A stretch of DNA of 64,000 nucleotides from Maea johnstoni (GCA_963942565.1 OZ012690.1:19607179-19671178); one strand, 5' to 3'. Shown: positions 1-25,419, numbered from the stretch's first letter. Notes: generated by a model from the letters alone, not told the origin. A program made the numbers and translations.

Positions 1-1134
1 GTGGAAACACTTCACAATCCTGATGTGACAGATGTATCTGTACCAGAACATGAAGAAACATCTACTCTTTCATCCTCAAAAGCAAAACGACTTACCATGA
101 CCGATGTCAGTAAGACTCTGTTGCAAGTACAACAGCAACAATTGGTAATGCAGCAACAAATACAAGACTTTATCAATTCTCAACAACAGTCTGATCACTC
201 TGATCAGACTTTGACATTAAATAATTCAGCCACAGCTTCTAGGATTCCTGATAATCAATCAATTAACCAAACACATGCAGCAGCTTCAAGCCATTCTGGT
301 GATCATTTAGTGAACTCACCCCATGTAGCAGGTACTTTAAATTTCTTGAAAAATATTGCCAAAGAGGCTGACAATGAGAATATTGAAGATGACTTGATGA
401 TTAGTGATGACGATACGAAATCTGAAGGTGAGTGCCCAGTGCAATTCAATTCTCAAAGACCAGTCTTCTCGGGAGGTCTCACGGTAAGCCAATCAATCCC
501 TCAAAAAATCAAAGTTAAAATTTGGAAACATAAGTACATAGATTTCAGTGACCTATTGAACCCTCACGCATCACCTGAGGCTTATACCGTATCGCTCAAT
601 TCAAATTCTCTATTCTCAAAAACGCCTGCCTTAACTTTCCAACAAAAGAATAAGAAGCAACTATCGGAATTTGATTGGAATATTGCTTGGGATAGTTATA
701 TGTCCGTCTATCTTCAAAAATTCCCAAATCAATTGGAAAAAATGTTGACTTATCATCAACATATCCAACGGATGATGTCAAAGCAGGCCAATTGGCGTTA
801 TTATGATTACCACTTCAGAGTGGATAGGGAATATATACAGTTTGACTGGGATACTGTACGTCCTGATCTTGATCGAGAGACATATTCTCATTCTTTTCGT
901 GCCCAACAAAATGCCAACAAATCTCAACAGTACAGCAACAAAAACCAAAACATTAACACATCCCAACAAGTCCCAAAAGGCTATTGTTTTGCCTACAATA
1001 GTGTTGGACGGAGATGCACAAAAGAAAATTGTTCTTTTAAACACTCATGTCCTGAATGCCAAGGAAAACATGCCAAATTTCAGCATTCAAAATTTGGAAA
1101 ACAACAAAACACTACCTACACCAGTCAAAGTTAA
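1..1134 (+). CDS. Gag-like frame of the YR retrotransposon (5' partial)
   Basis: The frame is open from the first base, so its start lies outside the window. It encodes a Gln-rich, coiled-coil-like N-terminal part, an acidic stretch, and a C-terminal cluster of Cys and His residues (CFAYN...C...CSFKHSC.EC) resembling the zinc-binding tail of DIRS/Ngaro Gag proteins. By family analogy it would bind element RNA. The 3' end overlaps the next frame, an arrangement common in this group. Confidence 0.7.
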   Translation: METLHNPDVTDVSVPEHEETSTLSSSKAKRLTMTDVSKTLLQVQQQQLVMQQQIQDFINSQQQSDHSDQTLTLNNSATASRIPDNQSINQTHAAASSHSGDHLVNSPHVAGTLNFLKNIAKEADNENIEDDLMISDDDTKSEGECPVQFNSQRPVFSGGLTVSQSIPQKIKVKIWKHKYIDFSDLLNPHASPEAYTVSLNSNSLFSKTPALTFQQKNKKQLSEFDWNIAWDSYMSVYLQKFPNQLEKMLTYHQHIQRMMSKQANWRYYDYHFRVDREYIQFDWDTVRPDLDRETYSHSFRAQQNANKSQQYSNKNQNINTSQQVPKGYCFAYNSVGRRCTKENCSFKHSCPECQGKHAKFQHSKFGKQQNTTYTSQS

Positions 1135-2461
1135 GGTACTTAGTAAATACTTGGAGGGGTATTCTAAAGCAGACTATCTAATTGATGGTTTCACAAATGG
1201 TTTCTTACTAGATTTTGAAGGCCCCGACCTACCTTTGACTTCAAACAACTCTAGTTCAGCCAATAGCAATCCGGCAGCGGTTGAGGAAAAAATTTCAAAA
1301 GAACTTTCTTTAGGAAGAATTTCAGGTCCATTTGAAAATAAACCTTTAGCTAATTTCAAATGTTCTCCACTTGCAGTTAGGGAAAAACAAGATACAGGAA
1401 AATATAGACTTTTACACAATTTATCTTATCCATATGATGAAAAATCAGTTAATTTCAACATATCTAAGGACAATTCTACCGTCTCCTATGCAACTATAAA
1501 AGATGCAGTTTCCCTTATACAATCTTTAAGTAAACCAGCTTTTATGGCCAAAACAGACATATCAGATGCTTTTAGAATTATACCTTTGCATTCATCTCAA
1601 TATCACTTGACAGGTTTTTTCTGGAATGGTTTTTATTATGACAAGTGCCTTCCTATGGGTTGCTCCTCCTCATGCAAAATTTTTGAGGAGTTTTCAACAG
1701 CATTAAAATGGATACTAGCTAACAAATTTGGGATTAAAAATGTCGTTAAAATTTTGGATGATTTCCTATTCATAGAATCAGATAAAACATCATGTTCTAA
1801 TAGTCTACAAAAATTCATTACTTTATGTAATGACATCGGTGTTCCTTTGGCGGAACATAAAACCTTTGGTCCGACAAACAACATTGTATTTCTCGGCATA
1901 GGTTTGGATTCAAACAAAATGTTAGCTTATCTGCCACTTGATAAGCTCCAGAAATACACTGAAGATGTAAAGTTTTACCTAGGAAAAAACAAAATAAGTC
2001 TAAAAGAACTACAATCATTATGTGGTAAGTTGCAATTCGCCACATCAATTATCAGATCAGGGAAAGCTTTCCTACGTAGGTTATATGAGATTCAGATTGG
2101 AATAAAACAACCTTTTCATTATATAAGGATCACTAAAGAGGTAAAGCAAGATTTGTCTCTTTGGCACCATTTCCTCACCAACTATAATGGAAAATCAATC
2201 ATTCGTTTACCACATTTAGGTGATTCTAACAATCTCCACATGTGGTCAGATGCCTCCAAACAGGGTTTCGGAGCAACTTATGGAACAGAATGGGTACAAG
2301 CTACTTGGCCAGTAGCTTGGAAACAATGCAACATTGCAGTGTTAGAACTTTACCCAATATATGTCCTCATATCTATGTATGGTCTAAAAATTCAAAACTC
2401 GCGTATTATTTTCCATTGTGACAATGAAGCCGTAGTCACCATAGTCAACAATCAAACTTAA
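803..2461 (+). CDS. Reverse transcriptase and RNase H region of the YR retrotransposon
   Basis: The RT core is readable from about base 1260: LLHNLSYP, the DISDAF box, the LPMGCSSSC box and the catalytic LDDF motif at about 1755. An RNase H-like block with WSDASKQGFGATYG follows at about 2240. Order and spacing fit DIRS-group polymerases. The frame overlaps the Gag-like frame, and the part overlapping gag is probably not all translated as Pol. The region between RNase H and the recombinase (2461-2667) still shows the family's LADTISR motif. Confidence 0.75.
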   Translation: MITTSEWIGNIYSLTGILYVLILIERHILILFVPNKMPTNLNSTATKTKTLTHPNKSQKAIVLPTIVLDGDAQKKIVLLNTHVLNAKENMPNFSIQNLENNKTLPTPVKVKVLSKYLEGYSKADYLIDGFTNGFLLDFEGPDLPLTSNNSSSANSNPAAVEEKISKELSLGRISGPFENKPLANFKCSPLAVREKQDTGKYRLLHNLSYPYDEKSVNFNISKDNSTVSYATIKDAVSLIQSLSKPAFMAKTDISDAFRIIPLHSSQYHLTGFFWNGFYYDKCLPMGCSSSCKIFEEFSTALKWILANKFGIKNVVKILDDFLFIESDKTSCSNSLQKFITLCNDIGVPLAEHKTFGPTNNIVFLGIGLDSNKMLAYLPLDKLQKYTEDVKFYLGKNKISLKELQSLCGKLQFATSIIRSGKAFLRRLYEIQIGIKQPFHYIRITKEVKQDLSLWHHFLTNYNGKSIIRLPHLGDSNNLHMWSDASKQGFGATYGTEWVQATWPVAWKQCNIAVLELYPIYVLISMYGLKIQNSRIIFHCDNEAVVTIVNNQT

Positions 2462-2687
2462 TGAATATAATACGCCCTTTAGTATTATTGTTGCTAAAAT
2501 ATAATATAAACCTTCAAACTGAACATATTCCTGGTGTAAATAACATTTTAGCAGATACCATATCTCGTTTTCAGGTCACTCAAAACATGCTTCAACTTTA
2601 TGGCATGCGGCTCTACCAAACAGATATCCCAACACACCTCACACCAGAAAACTTTCGTCTATTCTAGACCAGATTCTTAATGCGTCA

Positions 2688-3569
2688 ATGTCAAATTCAT
2701 CATTCAAAAGCTACATTCGTCACTGGAATTATTTCAGTGAATTCCTTCATAGTGTATTACACCAAAAAGTATATCTACCCATACATAGTCAACACATAGC
2801 AATGTTCATTGCACATTTACACACAAAAGATTTACAGCACAGCACTATCAAGTCATACTTGTCTGCATTATCATTTATTCATAAAGCGGGTAATTTGCCC
2901 GATCCAGTTAATACTCATTTGGTTCGCAAAAGTATGATCGGTATAAAAAACTTACAAACAGTAAAAACATCCATGCGTTTGCCAATTACCAAGCATATTT
3001 TAAAATGCATATTACCCGCAATTTCTTATGCAACTAACAACCCATACATGCAACGTATGTATAGAGCACTATTTCTGCTGACATATTACGCATGTTTGAG
3101 AGTTGGCGAGGTAGTGCTTGCTGATCAAAAACAACATGTTCTGCAAATTCAACAACTTACTCCAGTCAAATCAGATGCTGGTGTTGGTTATGATATTGCT
3201 TTCAAATCATACAAACACAGTCATAACCAAACCCCAACACTTCGCCTACTGGCATCAAAAGACAAGCCGTGTCCTGTGAATGCTCTGTCCAGCTTTCTAG
3301 CAGTGCGTTCTTCAGGAGATGGTCAAGTCTTTATTGATCAAAGGAACCAACCAATAACAAGAAAACAATTCAGCAAATTCTTAAAAGTATGCCTACAGAT
3401 TGAAGGTTACTCTTTTAATAATTATAACACACATTCCTTCAGAATCGGCCGAGTAACTGAATTAGCAAAGGCTAATGCTCTTGAAGCTATCATTAAATCT
3501 ACAGGGCGCTGGAAAAGTTCTGCTTTTCAAAAATATATTAGACCATCTTATTTCACTTTACCGCAATAG
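2688..3569 (+). CDS. Tyrosine recombinase of the YR retrotransposon
   Basis: A 293-residue frame with an N-terminal helical core-binding region and the catalytic signature of tyrosine recombinases: Arg in ACLRVGE (about 3100), the HSFR box (about 3430), and GRWKS followed by the nucleophile region KYIRP at the C-terminus (about 3510-3545). In DIRS/Ngaro elements this enzyme replaces the DDE integrase and inserts the circular cDNA without a target duplication. The stop lies ~140 bp before the first split repeat. Confidence 0.85.
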   Translation: MSNSSFKSYIRHWNYFSEFLHSVLHQKVYLPIHSQHIAMFIAHLHTKDLQHSTIKSYLSALSFIHKAGNLPDPVNTHLVRKSMIGIKNLQTVKTSMRLPITKHILKCILPAISYATNNPYMQRMYRALFLLTYYACLRVGEVVLADQKQHVLQIQQLTPVKSDAGVGYDIAFKSYKHSHNQTPTLRLLASKDKPCPVNALSSFLAVRSSGDGQVFIDQRNQPITRKQFSKFLKVCLQIEGYSFNNYNTHSFRIGRVTELAKANALEAIIKSTGRWKSSAFQKYIRPSYFTLPQ

Positions 3570-3707
3570 TTATTGTCTTAACTGCCCTGGGCACTTGTTA
3601 CTATGTTTTTATTTTTCTCCTAATGTCTAAATTTTCCTCCTTCCTCCGTTTTACGTCTCTCCTTCTATGGGCTGCCAGTCATGCTATATTAAATATAGCA
3701 TTCCTTC

Positions 3708-4106
3708 TGGCGCTCTCTTATGAGGTCAGCCCATTTTCCATTCATTAAACGGGAAAGAGTTGCAGATTTTCTTGATTCTATCTAGCTTTCTAGTAGATTC
3801 ATGGGAGTTTGCAATTTTTTCTTGATCAAAATATTTATAATGTATATATAATATATATCTATTATCATTCAATGCCATCTGCTAATGCTTGCTATGGTTT
3901 ATTAACCAAATTACAGCAGAGTGTAGACATGTAATATCTAACATATCGTTTAATTGTTATATGCATAACAATAGGTAATTATTAAGGTACTGTTTATATT
4001 ATGCATCAAGAGTATTGTATATATGTAAATATTTAATAATTTATATTTAATATAATAAAATATTATTTATAAACCCAATAATTGCCTTTGTTAGTCATGC
4101 CACAAA
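3708..4106 (+). repeat. Split direct repeat B1 of the YR retrotransposon
   Basis: Starts TGGCGCTCTCTTATGAGGTC and ends near TGCCACAAA. It repeats at 4371-4769 with an exact offset of 663 bp and very few differences by eye. Confidence 0.85.
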
Positions 4107-4370
4107 TGCACACGTTTGGTGATCAGCACCAAACGTATTTTGTGGCGTGACGGGAGCGACATCTGGCGATTTCCTGCCAAACTATGGATGTCCGCGCATC
4201 ACGTTGCTATGGCAGCATGTGACTCAATGGGTCAGACGCTCACAACGGGATCTGACAAAACAATCATTTGACAGTAGCAGACGTTGCTGCTGTCACTTTC
4301 ACAAATCAATTTTTTAAAATCCCACCCTTTTTCCCTCCCTCATTCAGAGTCTCTTAACAAAAAATGTTAT
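4107..4370 (+). repeat. A2 segment between the split repeats
   Basis: A 264-bp segment separating B1 and B2. In Ngaro-type elements it should match an A1 copy at the element's left end, outside this window. It begins with a hairpin (4114-4138: ACGTTTGGTG, 5-base loop, CACCAAACGT). Confidence 0.6.
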
Positions 4371-4769
4371 TGGCGCTCTCTTATGAGGTCAGCCCATTTT
4401 CCATTCATTAAACGGGAAAGAGTTGCAGATTTTCTTGATTCTATCTAGCTTTCTAGTAGATTCATGGGAGTTTGCAATTTTTTCTTGATCAAAATATTTA
4501 TAATGTATATATAATATATATCTATTATCATTCAATGCCATCTGCTAATGCTTGCTATGGTTTATTAACCAAATTACAGCAGAGTGTAGACATGTAATAT
4601 CTAACATATCGTTTAATTGTTATATGCATAACAATAGGTAATTATTAAGGTACTGTTTATATTATGATTCAAGAGTATTGTATATATGTAAATATTTAAT
4701 AATTTATATTTAATATAATAAAATATTATTTATAAACCCAATAATTGCCTTTGTTAGTCATGCCACAAA
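4371..4769 (+). repeat. Split direct repeat B2, right end of the YR retrotransposon
   Basis: Second copy of the B repeat. Similarity to B1 stops after TGCCACAAA at 4769, which marks the right end of the element. Confidence 0.85.
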
Positions 4770-4800
4770 AATAGAGGAAAAACGATTTATCACACACCTT

Positions 4801-4844
4801 ACAATCCCTTATATAAAAACACGTGTTTTTATATAAGGAATTGT
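4801..4844. repeat. 44-bp near-perfect palindrome
   Basis: The two 22-bp halves meet at CAC/GTG (4820-4825) and differ by one base pair. It lies 30 bp beyond the retrotransposon end. Confidence 0.8.
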
Positions 4845-5234
4845 AGTGGTACTTTTAAAACAAAGAGCTAGTTTTCCTCTGTGAAATAGAATAAATACAA
4901 AGGAAAATGTGATGACAGCAAAGTGTGATCAATTCAAATATATTGTGTACCAAGAAAGGGTGGGGGATGAGACACATTGTGACATGTATGTGAAGTGAAT
5001 TCAAGCTAATTGCAACCAGGAGGTCGATACCGGGGAGATACGGTGGTGGCAAATAATCATACAATTTTATTTCACCATTTCGCAATCCGATGGTTATGGG
5101 TGTTGTGTATCACCACAAACACGCCTGCAGTGTAATTTGTGCTGCATTTGCGGGTCATTTAGAACTGACCTGAAGATAAGGGAGCATGCCTATTGGCTGA
5201 AAGCAGGGTAAATCATAAGTACATCCCATGAACC

Positions 5235-5330
5235 GCCTGGAAAATCAAGAAAAAAAGAAAATAGTATCAAGTTTATATCTTTTTTATATGTTCTTAATAC
5301 TATTTTTCTCTCTTTCTTGATTTTCCAGGC
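5235..5330. repeat. 96-bp hairpin (MITE-like)
   Basis: GCCTGGAAAATCAAGAAA at the left is mirrored by TTTCTTGATTTTCCAGGC at the right. The stem continues inward (AAAATAGTAT / ATACTATTTT) to a short AT-rich loop. No coding content. The rest of 4845-5850 shows nothing recognisable. Confidence 0.75.
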
Positions 5331-5849
5331 AATTCTGTGGTAATTTCTTATTGAATTGGGCCTGGAAGACATGTGCAACACATGTGCAACACATGTACTA
5401 CGGATGTCGAGACCCTTACATTTCTACTCTGCTGTCCAGAGCAAGTTTCAGGGGTTAGAGGGTAGTTGTCGAATCTAACAGCAGTAGCGGTGGTATGAAT
5501 ATGTTTTCGTCCGCTGTGGAGTATAACTAGCTTGCCCTCCCTAGGGTGTCCACCTCGTTCTCATTGGTCGTGAAGGTAATGTCAGCCTACAGGTGGCGGT
5601 GCCAGTGGCGAAATGAGGATATATTGGTAGCTTAGACATCAGAGTCCACTAGACCGTGGACTTGTGCCTTACAGCGGGTTTCAGACAAATATTGGCCGAC
5701 GTTGTGGTTATAATTATTTTAATGATTTTTCGATATTCATTTATTAATATTCATAACTAATTTTTCAATATTCATTTATCATTTACCAATATTCATAAAT
5801 GATATTTCATTTAAATAGGCCTACCTTTATGGCAAGCCAAAGTGCCCTA

Positions 5850-6455
5850 AAGAAAGCATTTATGGAATTCCATAAATGATTTATGGAATTCCATATTTAA
5901 TATAATTAATGTATTTATGGAATTCCATAAATGACTTATGGAATTCCCTAAATCATCTACGGAATTCCATATTTAATATAATAAATGTATTTATGGAATT
6001 CCATAAATGACATGGAATTCCATAAATAAATTGTATTTATGGAATTCCATAAATGATTTATGGAATTCCATAAATGATTCATGGAGTTCCATAAATGATA
6101 TATGGAATTCCCTAAATTATTTATGGAATTCCATATTTAATATAATAAATGTATTTATGGAATTCCATAAATGACTTATGGAATTCCATAAATAAATTGT
6201 ATTTATGGAATTCCATAAATGATTTATGGAATTCCATAAATGATTTATGGAAATCCATAAATTATTTATGGAATTCCATAATTGCATTACATTTATGGAA
6301 TTCCATAAATGATAATTATGCACATGGAATTCCATAAATGATTTATGGAATTCCATGATTAAATGCCATTTATGGAATTCCAAAAATCATTTATGGAATT
6401 CCATAATTGCACTCATTAATGGAATTCCATAAATCATTTATGGAACTCCATAAAT
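5850..6455. repeat. Tandem array of ~25 palindromic GGAATTCC units
   Basis: About 25 units of ATTTATGGAATTCCATAAAT, each itself a palindrome, are spaced roughly 24 bp apart with short variable linkers. Some blocks repeat at a higher order: a linker with CCATATTTAATATAAT recurs near 5890, 5970 and 6130. Short open frames on both strands, reading LWNSIN or MEFHK over and over, are products of the repeat and not genes. See 7015-7083 for a satellite patch. Confidence 0.9.
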
Positions 6456-7014
6456 AAGTGACACCTGTGGTATTTTTTCAGAACTAATTATCCTAAATTA
6501 TGCTTTCTCCCTACCAACAGAGTACATATTCCTGAAGGTCACTTGTCCTAAATTGGAAGCTACTACAGCAACTGACATAAATATTGTTTTGGTAGATGTT
6601 AAAGAGCTATGCCAGAGTTGTATTTTGTGTTATTAAGTCAAAAAGTCTTTTTTTGGTCTCAGTGAACCAAATGATGTAGCCCTTCCCGGGAGTATCATTG
6701 CGTGGTCCCAAATGAAAATTGGGGGTAAGGCAAATTGAGGCCTATAAGTGGACATATATAATATACAACTTTATTCAATAAATATGGTACTTTACGAATG
6801 TGGAGCGACTGGGTTTTGGTTTAGTGCCCAAAAAGTGGGGTTTGCATGTTTATTGCTCAATGGGGTGTCCTTATGTCCTAGGCATACTTAATTATGCAAA
6901 ACTCCCAATTATTGCTCAATGTGGTCTTCACATGTCAAAAGTACATCTGGTGGAAAGCTTTTTGGCGGGAAGGGGAGCCTTCATTGTTCTTTTGGAGTTG
7001 AGCAGACAACGAAT
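6456..7014. other. Intervening non-coding sequence
   Basis: Nothing recognisable: no splice-supported exon and no clear repeat was seen between the two patches of palindromic units. Confidence 0.4.
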
Positions 7015-7083
7015 TATGGAATTCCATAAATGCCATTTAATTATGGAATTCCATAAATGCCATTTAATTATGGAATTCCATAA
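7015..7083. repeat. Second patch of the GGAATTCC palindrome (3 units)
   Basis: Three further copies of TTATGGAATTCCATAAA with a regular linker TGCCATTTAA, about 560 bp from the main array. Confidence 0.85.
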
Positions 7084-7087
7084 ACTA

Positions 7088-7139
7088 TTGTAAAATTTAC
7101 CCATTGCCAATTATTGTTGGCAATGAGCAAATTTTACAA
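7088..7139. repeat. Hairpin next to the palindrome patch
   Basis: TTGTAAAATTTACCCATTGC at the left pairs with GCAATGAGCAAATTTTACAA at the right around a short ATTATTG-type loop, with two mismatches. Confidence 0.7.
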
Positions 7140-7435
7140 TGGGACCTAATGAGCATAATCAACATTTTGCGGAGTTGAGACAAAAGGTATATGTTTATAC
7201 ATACGCGTACATGTAGTAGTGCTCCAAAGAGGTTTGTCAAGTTTGGATGGCTAACTCGAACGTTTTGTCACAAAAAAGTGGAAAAAGCGGTTGCCAAACT
7301 CGAGTCAGACAGACTCACCCACCCACCATTGGTGAGACAAGCCACACTCAAACCTCCTCCTCCTTTCACATGGCAAAAGTAGCGTAGCAGAATTTAATAT
7401 TTCAAAGCTTCACTAATATGATAATGTCATGTGTA

Positions 7436-7648
7436 TACTGTATACAGCTTTAATTTAGGGTGCTAAAGATTTCGCTTTATGGCCCTGCTGGAGGGTACTT
7501 GTGCTACTTTAAATTCGTGCATTCTAGCACTCAAACAAAGCAGATACAAAGATGGATATTTTATTTAAAGGATGTGATTTTGGCGCTATCATGGGGAGCG
7601 CGAAAATACTGAAAATTAAATGCCTGTAAAAATACCAGTTATACAGTA
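7436..7648. mobile_element. MITE with TACTGTATA ends (copy 1)
   Basis: Begins TACTGTATACAGCTTTAATT and ends TTATACAGTA, so the ends are inverted repeats. A diverged copy lies at 18501-18715. Both share internal blocks such as CCCTGCTGGA, GTGCTACTTTAAAT, ATGGGGAG and AAATTAAATGCCTGTAAAAA. Non-coding. TA-flanked Tc1/mariner-type origin is inferred. Confidence 0.7.
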
Positions 7649-8402
7649 ATGGATTCCCAGCCTGATGCTAAACATTTGAATCAAAGTTCCTTTATAAGAT
7701 TGTAATGTCAACCTACTTGAAAAATATATTAGAAGAATTTTCTTGTCTTTAAATATCTTATCACTATTGGTTAATGTTTATCAGATAATGCATAATAATG
7801 CTGTTTTTGTTTTACTAAGTTACCATTTCCTTATTTAGTGTCTATTATAGCACTTTGATGTGGCATTGACAGAACAATATATTTTGACTATGCCGAGTAA
7901 AAGGAGGCCCAGGCCGGGGTTCCATGCAATGTCTTAAGGCTGGGATTCTGCGCAAAGCCTGTTGCTATGGTAACAAAACATATTTGGTCAGAAAAATTGA
8001 ATACAAGTACATAGATGAATACGATTTTTCTAAAATGAGGTCTTGTTTGTAGTTTACTATATTTTCTCCATACAACGAACCAGTAAAGGATGATTAAAAA
8101 AAATATGCCCAAAAATAGCTCCGATGATGCTCTGCCTCTGACTCCAAGCAGACGACTCAGCAAGATGGCTGCCAAACTGGTATTTCATCAAATCATTATT
8201 TATAGCTTTGTCCATGCAGTGTGTCCATTGGTTGGCTTCAGCCTTGGCGGCCTCAGTCAACCAAAGGACATTTAGGCCTCAGCTGTAAATCAACACTGGG
8301 CCATCTGCCAGCTAATTTTTTATTTATGCCATTTTATTATTTTAAGTTATTCTCATTGCATAATTCATTGAATATGACATGTTTTTTTTTTCAAAATTTT
8401 AG

Positions 8403-22648
<14,246 letters not shown>

Positions 22649-22654
22649 CTGCAA

Positions 22655-23540
22655 TTAAGGTGATGGGTACCATTGCAAGCCAGTTAAAAGCCCTGTCCCA
22701 AAACACACCTCAAAGCAGCATAATCCTATATCTAGGCGTATCTCCAGGTTCCTGGGTGTTATCAGGTAGAGAATATCATCGCCAACTGTCATTATTCAAT
22801 CCATATTCTGTTTTATTTCAAAATTTACAACTTTTTTTTCAAATGACATATTCTCATATCCTACGCAGGTGATGGTTACTGCAGGTTCAGAGTTACTTTA
22901 GGGATATCTTTGACTATGCCCTATAAAAAGTTTTTTTTTGATTTTTTACTCCTGAAGATTTTTACAGGCCATAACATTGAAAATTCTAGTGAGAAATCTT
23001 GACTCCAAGTGCATTGACCTCTTACATTTAGTAAAATGTTCAACTATTTATAGCAAACCTGACCTGCGCCTTTGTTTTGAGTGTGACGCGCGACCACTGT
23101 GTGTCTTTGTACGGCTGTCTTTTGTCCCTAGCACACAAGGGACCAACAGGCCTGTCCTTGCTGAACCACGACTTATTTATAAGCTCCACACACACGGTAT
23201 CTCACTAAAATTTTCAAATGTTATGGCCCGTAAAAGTCTTCAGCAGTAAAAAATCAAAAAAATACTTTTTATTGGGCATAGTCAATGACATCCCTAAGGT
23301 ATCTGTGAAACTACAGTAACCATCAACTGCGTAATTAATGAGAATATGTCATTCGAAAAAAAAGTTGTAAATTTTGAAATAAAACAGAATATGGATTGAA
23401 TAATGACAGGTGGCGATGATATTCTCTACCTGATAACACCCAGGAACCTGGAGATACGCCTAGATATAGGATTATGCTGCTTTGAGGTGTGTTTTGGGAC
23501 AGGGCTTTTAACTGGCTTGCAAAGGTACCCATCACCTTAA
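22655..23540. mobile_element. Foldback-type element with ~340-bp inverted arms, TTAA ends
   Basis: Arms at about 22655-23005 and 23196-23540 are inverted copies (outer ends TTAAGGTGATGGGTACC and GGTACCCATCACCTTAA) around a ~190-bp centre. TTAA on both sides fits a piggyBac- or Kolobok-type target. It begins 7 bp after the stop codon of the DUF3504 gene, so it makes up the start of that gene's 3' flank. Confidence 0.85.
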
Positions 23541-23599
23541 ATCCAGCTGTTCGTAAATGTTCCAAAATCCATTTTGGCACAAGAATACCTGTAGCAAAG

Positions 23600-23960
23600 G
23601 TATATTTACATGTCACCTTTATGAAAAAATAGTGTATGTTATTTTACATTAATTGTAAAAACACCTAAGCCTCTGGCATCTGAGGTGATGTTTTGGTCAC
23701 CACAAAGGTAATTTACTTGCCATTTTTATGAAAAAATAGTTTTAAGATAAAAGTATTTTACATTAATTGTAAAAACACCTACGCTTCTGGCATCTGAAGT
23801 GATGTTAGGTGATGTTTTGGTCACCACAAAGGTGATTTACTTGTCATTTTTATGAAAAAATAGTTGAAGTTGAAAGTATTTTACATGAATTGTAAAAACA
23901 CCTAAGCCTCCAGCAGCTAAAGTGATGTTTGGTGGTGTATTGTTGACCAAAGCGCTTTTC
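23600..23960. repeat. Tandem repeat, ~3 units of ~120 bp
   Basis: Units share TGTAAAAACACCTAAGCCTC, GATGTTTTGGTCACCACAAA and TTTTTATGAAAAAATAGT. Confidence 0.8.
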
Positions 23961-25419
23961 TGGAAATATTTTAGAGAAAGAACTTGACCATCATTACTCT
24001 TCTCTAAATATTTCATGTATATATGTTCAATTCCAGAGTTATTCACAAAAATAGAAGATGATTGTCAAAGAGATTGGCAGATGTAATTTAATGCATCAAT
24101 ATTAACATGGTATACAGTATACCAATATGACTTTTTGGATATTGACTTACTCTCAGAGCTGTCTCTCACCATTGCTTGGATCTGAAGCCTGGCTGGGCAC
24201 ATGAGAACGTTGCCAGTGACTTGTGGTTAGGCAGTGGTTTGAGTTCTCCCATTTTCTTCACCACTTACAAATAGTCACGATTTGGCCTAAATATGGCAAA
24301 TAAGTGATGATAATCAGAATTCTGATTCCAAATTCCTAGATATAGGAAATGGTGGCTCTGGAGATAATACCTATATCGCTCAAAACACCCTAGTTTAGTG
24401 AAATATTTTTGGACTAGACAATTCTTCAGAAAATATTTTTTGTAGAAGTATTGATACGTTACAACTCATCTTCAAATACTTTTTGTGCCTAATTCCTTAA
24501 TTATTCATAGATTATCCTAGGCTCAGACGACACTCGACATGGAGATATTTTGTAATAAATGGGGTATATTTCATATTTGGAAATTAAAGGAGTTGGTCAT
24601 GTCCATTATTTTCTGAGATGCATTTTGGTATGATCGCTTTAACCTATGCAAGGTTCCATTTTAAGTGCATTTCTATTGATGAAAAATGTGTTTGTAGGTT
24701 ATTTGGGAAGCATTTGTGAATTACAATCCACTGTCAGTCCCTATCTGAAGTAATAGATTTCACTTGATGACATTTTAAGGATTTTAGGAATTTCATTTAT
24801 CATCATTTTTTCTGCCGTATAGAGGCTATATCATGACAAGCCATTTATATATTGAGATGGAATAGTATTACCTTGAGGGAAACCGCTGCCTAACCTAAAG
24901 TCACTGGCAACTTTCTTTCTTGACATGAACAGGGTAGGACCAGGCAACGGTTAGAAGCAGCGAGAAATCAGTAACAACAAACGAAAACTAAATAGCTCAT
25001 CACATGTAGATATGTAAATACTTGATATTTCTGCTGTTATTTTCATGTATTTATTGTATAGTTGATGTTTTTGTAAAAAGCTGACAATCATTTCAATTCC
25101 TGCCACTTGCTTTATATTTGTTATGTTTAAAGATTGAATAAAGAGAGAATGTTACGGCAATTTCATGAATGAATTGTTATATTCTTTCCCAGGAAAAACA
25201 TGCTGCTATTTGGGAAAATAAAGATTTACATAGCTTTGGTTAGTGTGAAATGCTGACAACAATTTTAAGTCCAGGCATTACTTTAAATGTGCATTGAAAG
25301 GTAGAACAAGATAGACGCCAGTGGCGTCAAGAGGTTGATTCCTTGTATGTCTTTTTGTAGTTAATCATTTGCAATTTTTTGTTTTTTTAATATTTTGCTA
25401 TTTTGAAATTTTTCTGATT
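23961..25419. other. Intergenic sequence, nothing firm
   Basis: AT-rich. Near 24160-24260 and 24780-24960 are copies of a dispersed block with GTTGCCAGTGACTTGTGG / CACTGGCAACTTTCTT. No gene recognised. Confidence 0.4.

Larger units (their letters stand above)
1..4769 (+). mobile_element. DIRS/Ngaro-type tyrosine-recombinase retrotransposon, 5' end outside window
   Basis: Parts in order are a Gag-like frame ending in a Cys/His-rich segment, reverse transcriptase with RNase H, and a tyrosine recombinase, followed by split direct repeats. Two copies of a ~399-bp repeat (3708-4106 and 4371-4769) flank a ~264-bp segment. This is the B1-A2-B2 arrangement of Ngaro/PAT elements, whose matching A1 should lie left of base 1. 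There are no LTRs and no DDE integrase. Elements of this group integrate through a circular DNA intermediate using the recombinase. The visible part looks close to whole, with about one break. The two B repeats are almost identical by eye, which suggests a fairly recent insertion. Treated here as a fossil. Confidence 0.88.

Noticed and set aside
6117-7110. Open frames rich in LWNSIN or MEFHK
   Set aside because: They are translations of the palindromic GGAATTCC units and appear on both strands.
7961-7974. GTTGCTATGGTAAC, an RFX X-box-like palindrome
   Set aside because: A good match to the motif, but no transcription start or gene could be tied to it, so chance is likely.
8158-8275. Frame starting AAGATGGCTGCCAAACTG as a first exon
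   Set aside because: No convincing donor follows, and similar ATGGC-rich words occur in repeats here.
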